Below, in pieces: positions 63,854 to 64,000 of a DNA stretch of 64,000 nucleotides. Below the pieces are notes generated by a model, which was given only the letters and a program-made list of their open reading frames with translations, did not search any database and was not told the origin of the DNA. The position numbers and the translations under genes were made by a program. Every line of letters begins with the position of its first letter. The stretch's first letter is position 1. This DNA is from Natrinema pellirubrum DSM 15624 (GTDB lineage: Archaea > Halobacteriota > Halobacteria > Halobacteriales > Natrialbaceae): positions 1,612,001 to 1,676,000 of the forward strand of contig NC_019962.1 in NCBI RefSeq assembly GCF_000230735.2, read 5' to 3'.

Positions 63854-64000
63854 ATGGCTGACCACGAACTTCCACCACTGCCGTACGATTACGACGCGCT
63901 CGAACCGGCACTGTCCGAACAGGTACTGACCTGGCATCACGACACGCACCATCAGGGCTATGTCAACGGCCTCAACTCCGCCGAGGAAACCCTCGCCCAG
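63854..64000 (+). CDS. sod: superoxide dismutase, Fe/Mn family (partial, 3' end outside window)
   Basis: The first 49 codons are present: [20 protein letters not shown] and the helix [16 protein letters not shown], where the first His of THHQ is the N-terminal metal ligand of Mn/Fe superoxide dismutase. The enzyme removes superoxide in the cytoplasm. A TATA-like AAACTTAAC at 63808-63816 and a GAGGTG site lie just before ATG 63854. Confidence 0.95.
   Translation, partial: MADHELPPLPYDYDALEPALSEQVLTWHHDTHHQGYVNGLNSAEETLAQ

Noticed and set aside
1..64000. CRISPR arrays, transposons, integrases or rRNA genes
   Set aside because: No regularly spaced repeats, no transposase or integrase motif and no rRNA sequence were seen. 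The intein is the only mobile element recognised.

Overview
The window is a piece of a haloarchaeal chromosome, probably from the Natrialbales (Natrinema/Haloterrigena type); the genus is inferred from general resemblance. The evidence is high G+C with many CTCGAG words, very acidic proteins, many genes whose start codon lies about 26 nt after a TATA-like box (leaderless transcripts), tRNA genes with no encoded CCA, and archaeal markers: TFB, GINS/PriS primase, Rpo subunits D, N and K, TmcA, archaeal CDC48, HalOD1 and GfcR. No rRNA, CRISPR array, transposase or integrase was found.

Layout. 1-8 kb: the end of a phosphodiesterase-like gene, inorganic pyrophosphatase, a PadR regulator, RNase HI with its partner gene, TFB, and the coupled pair gdh-gfcR (glucose dehydrogenase and its PyrE-like regulator). 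8-15 kb: a Bat-type HTH regulator, a DapA/KDG-aldolase-family enzyme, a Tat lipoprotein, an acyl-CoA dehydrogenase gene reduced to its two ends, two HAD hydrolases, panB and an alpha/beta hydrolase. 15-26 kb: CDC48 coupled to a small partner gene, an MFS transporter, a peroxiredoxin, the GINS-primase pair, and a heavy-metal operon (metallochaperone, P1B ATPase with an unusual CPG motif, FmdE-like protein) with a divergent ArsR-like regulator. 26-31 kb: archease and RtcB, whose catalytic cysteine codon carries a LAGLIDADG intein, then an AbrB-like gene and moaA. 31.5-37.8 kb: the conserved translation/transcription block tRNA-Ser, S13, S4, S11, RpoD, tRNA-Leu, L18e, L13, S9, RpoN, RpoK, enolase, S2. 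38-42 kb: an HTH gene, a ThiR-type regulator and a PhnDCE-type ABC importer. 42-55 kb: archaeal isoprenoid genes (mevalonate kinase, isopentenyl phosphate kinase, later the prenyl synthase) with RNase J and GltX, interrupted by a 6 kb potassium-uptake block (two TrkH, two TrkA-type proteins, two small membrane proteins). 55-64 kb: small membrane and zinc-finger-like proteins, an SDR enzyme, HalOD1, TmcA, oleate hydratase, the L7Ae-S28e-L24e-Ndk operon, a winged-helix regulator, and the start of superoxide dismutase.

The observations most worth following are: a nested three-way-junction RNA fold behind its own TATA box just before RNase J; the RtcB intein at the metal-binding cysteine; the acyl-CoA dehydrogenase gene whose promoter, first 16 codons and last 11 codons survive around an internal deletion; the CPG-motif metal ATPase operon with a candidate operator; the ThiR-linked importer; the L24e protein that has lost three of four zinc cysteines; and the long structured leader of L7Ae.
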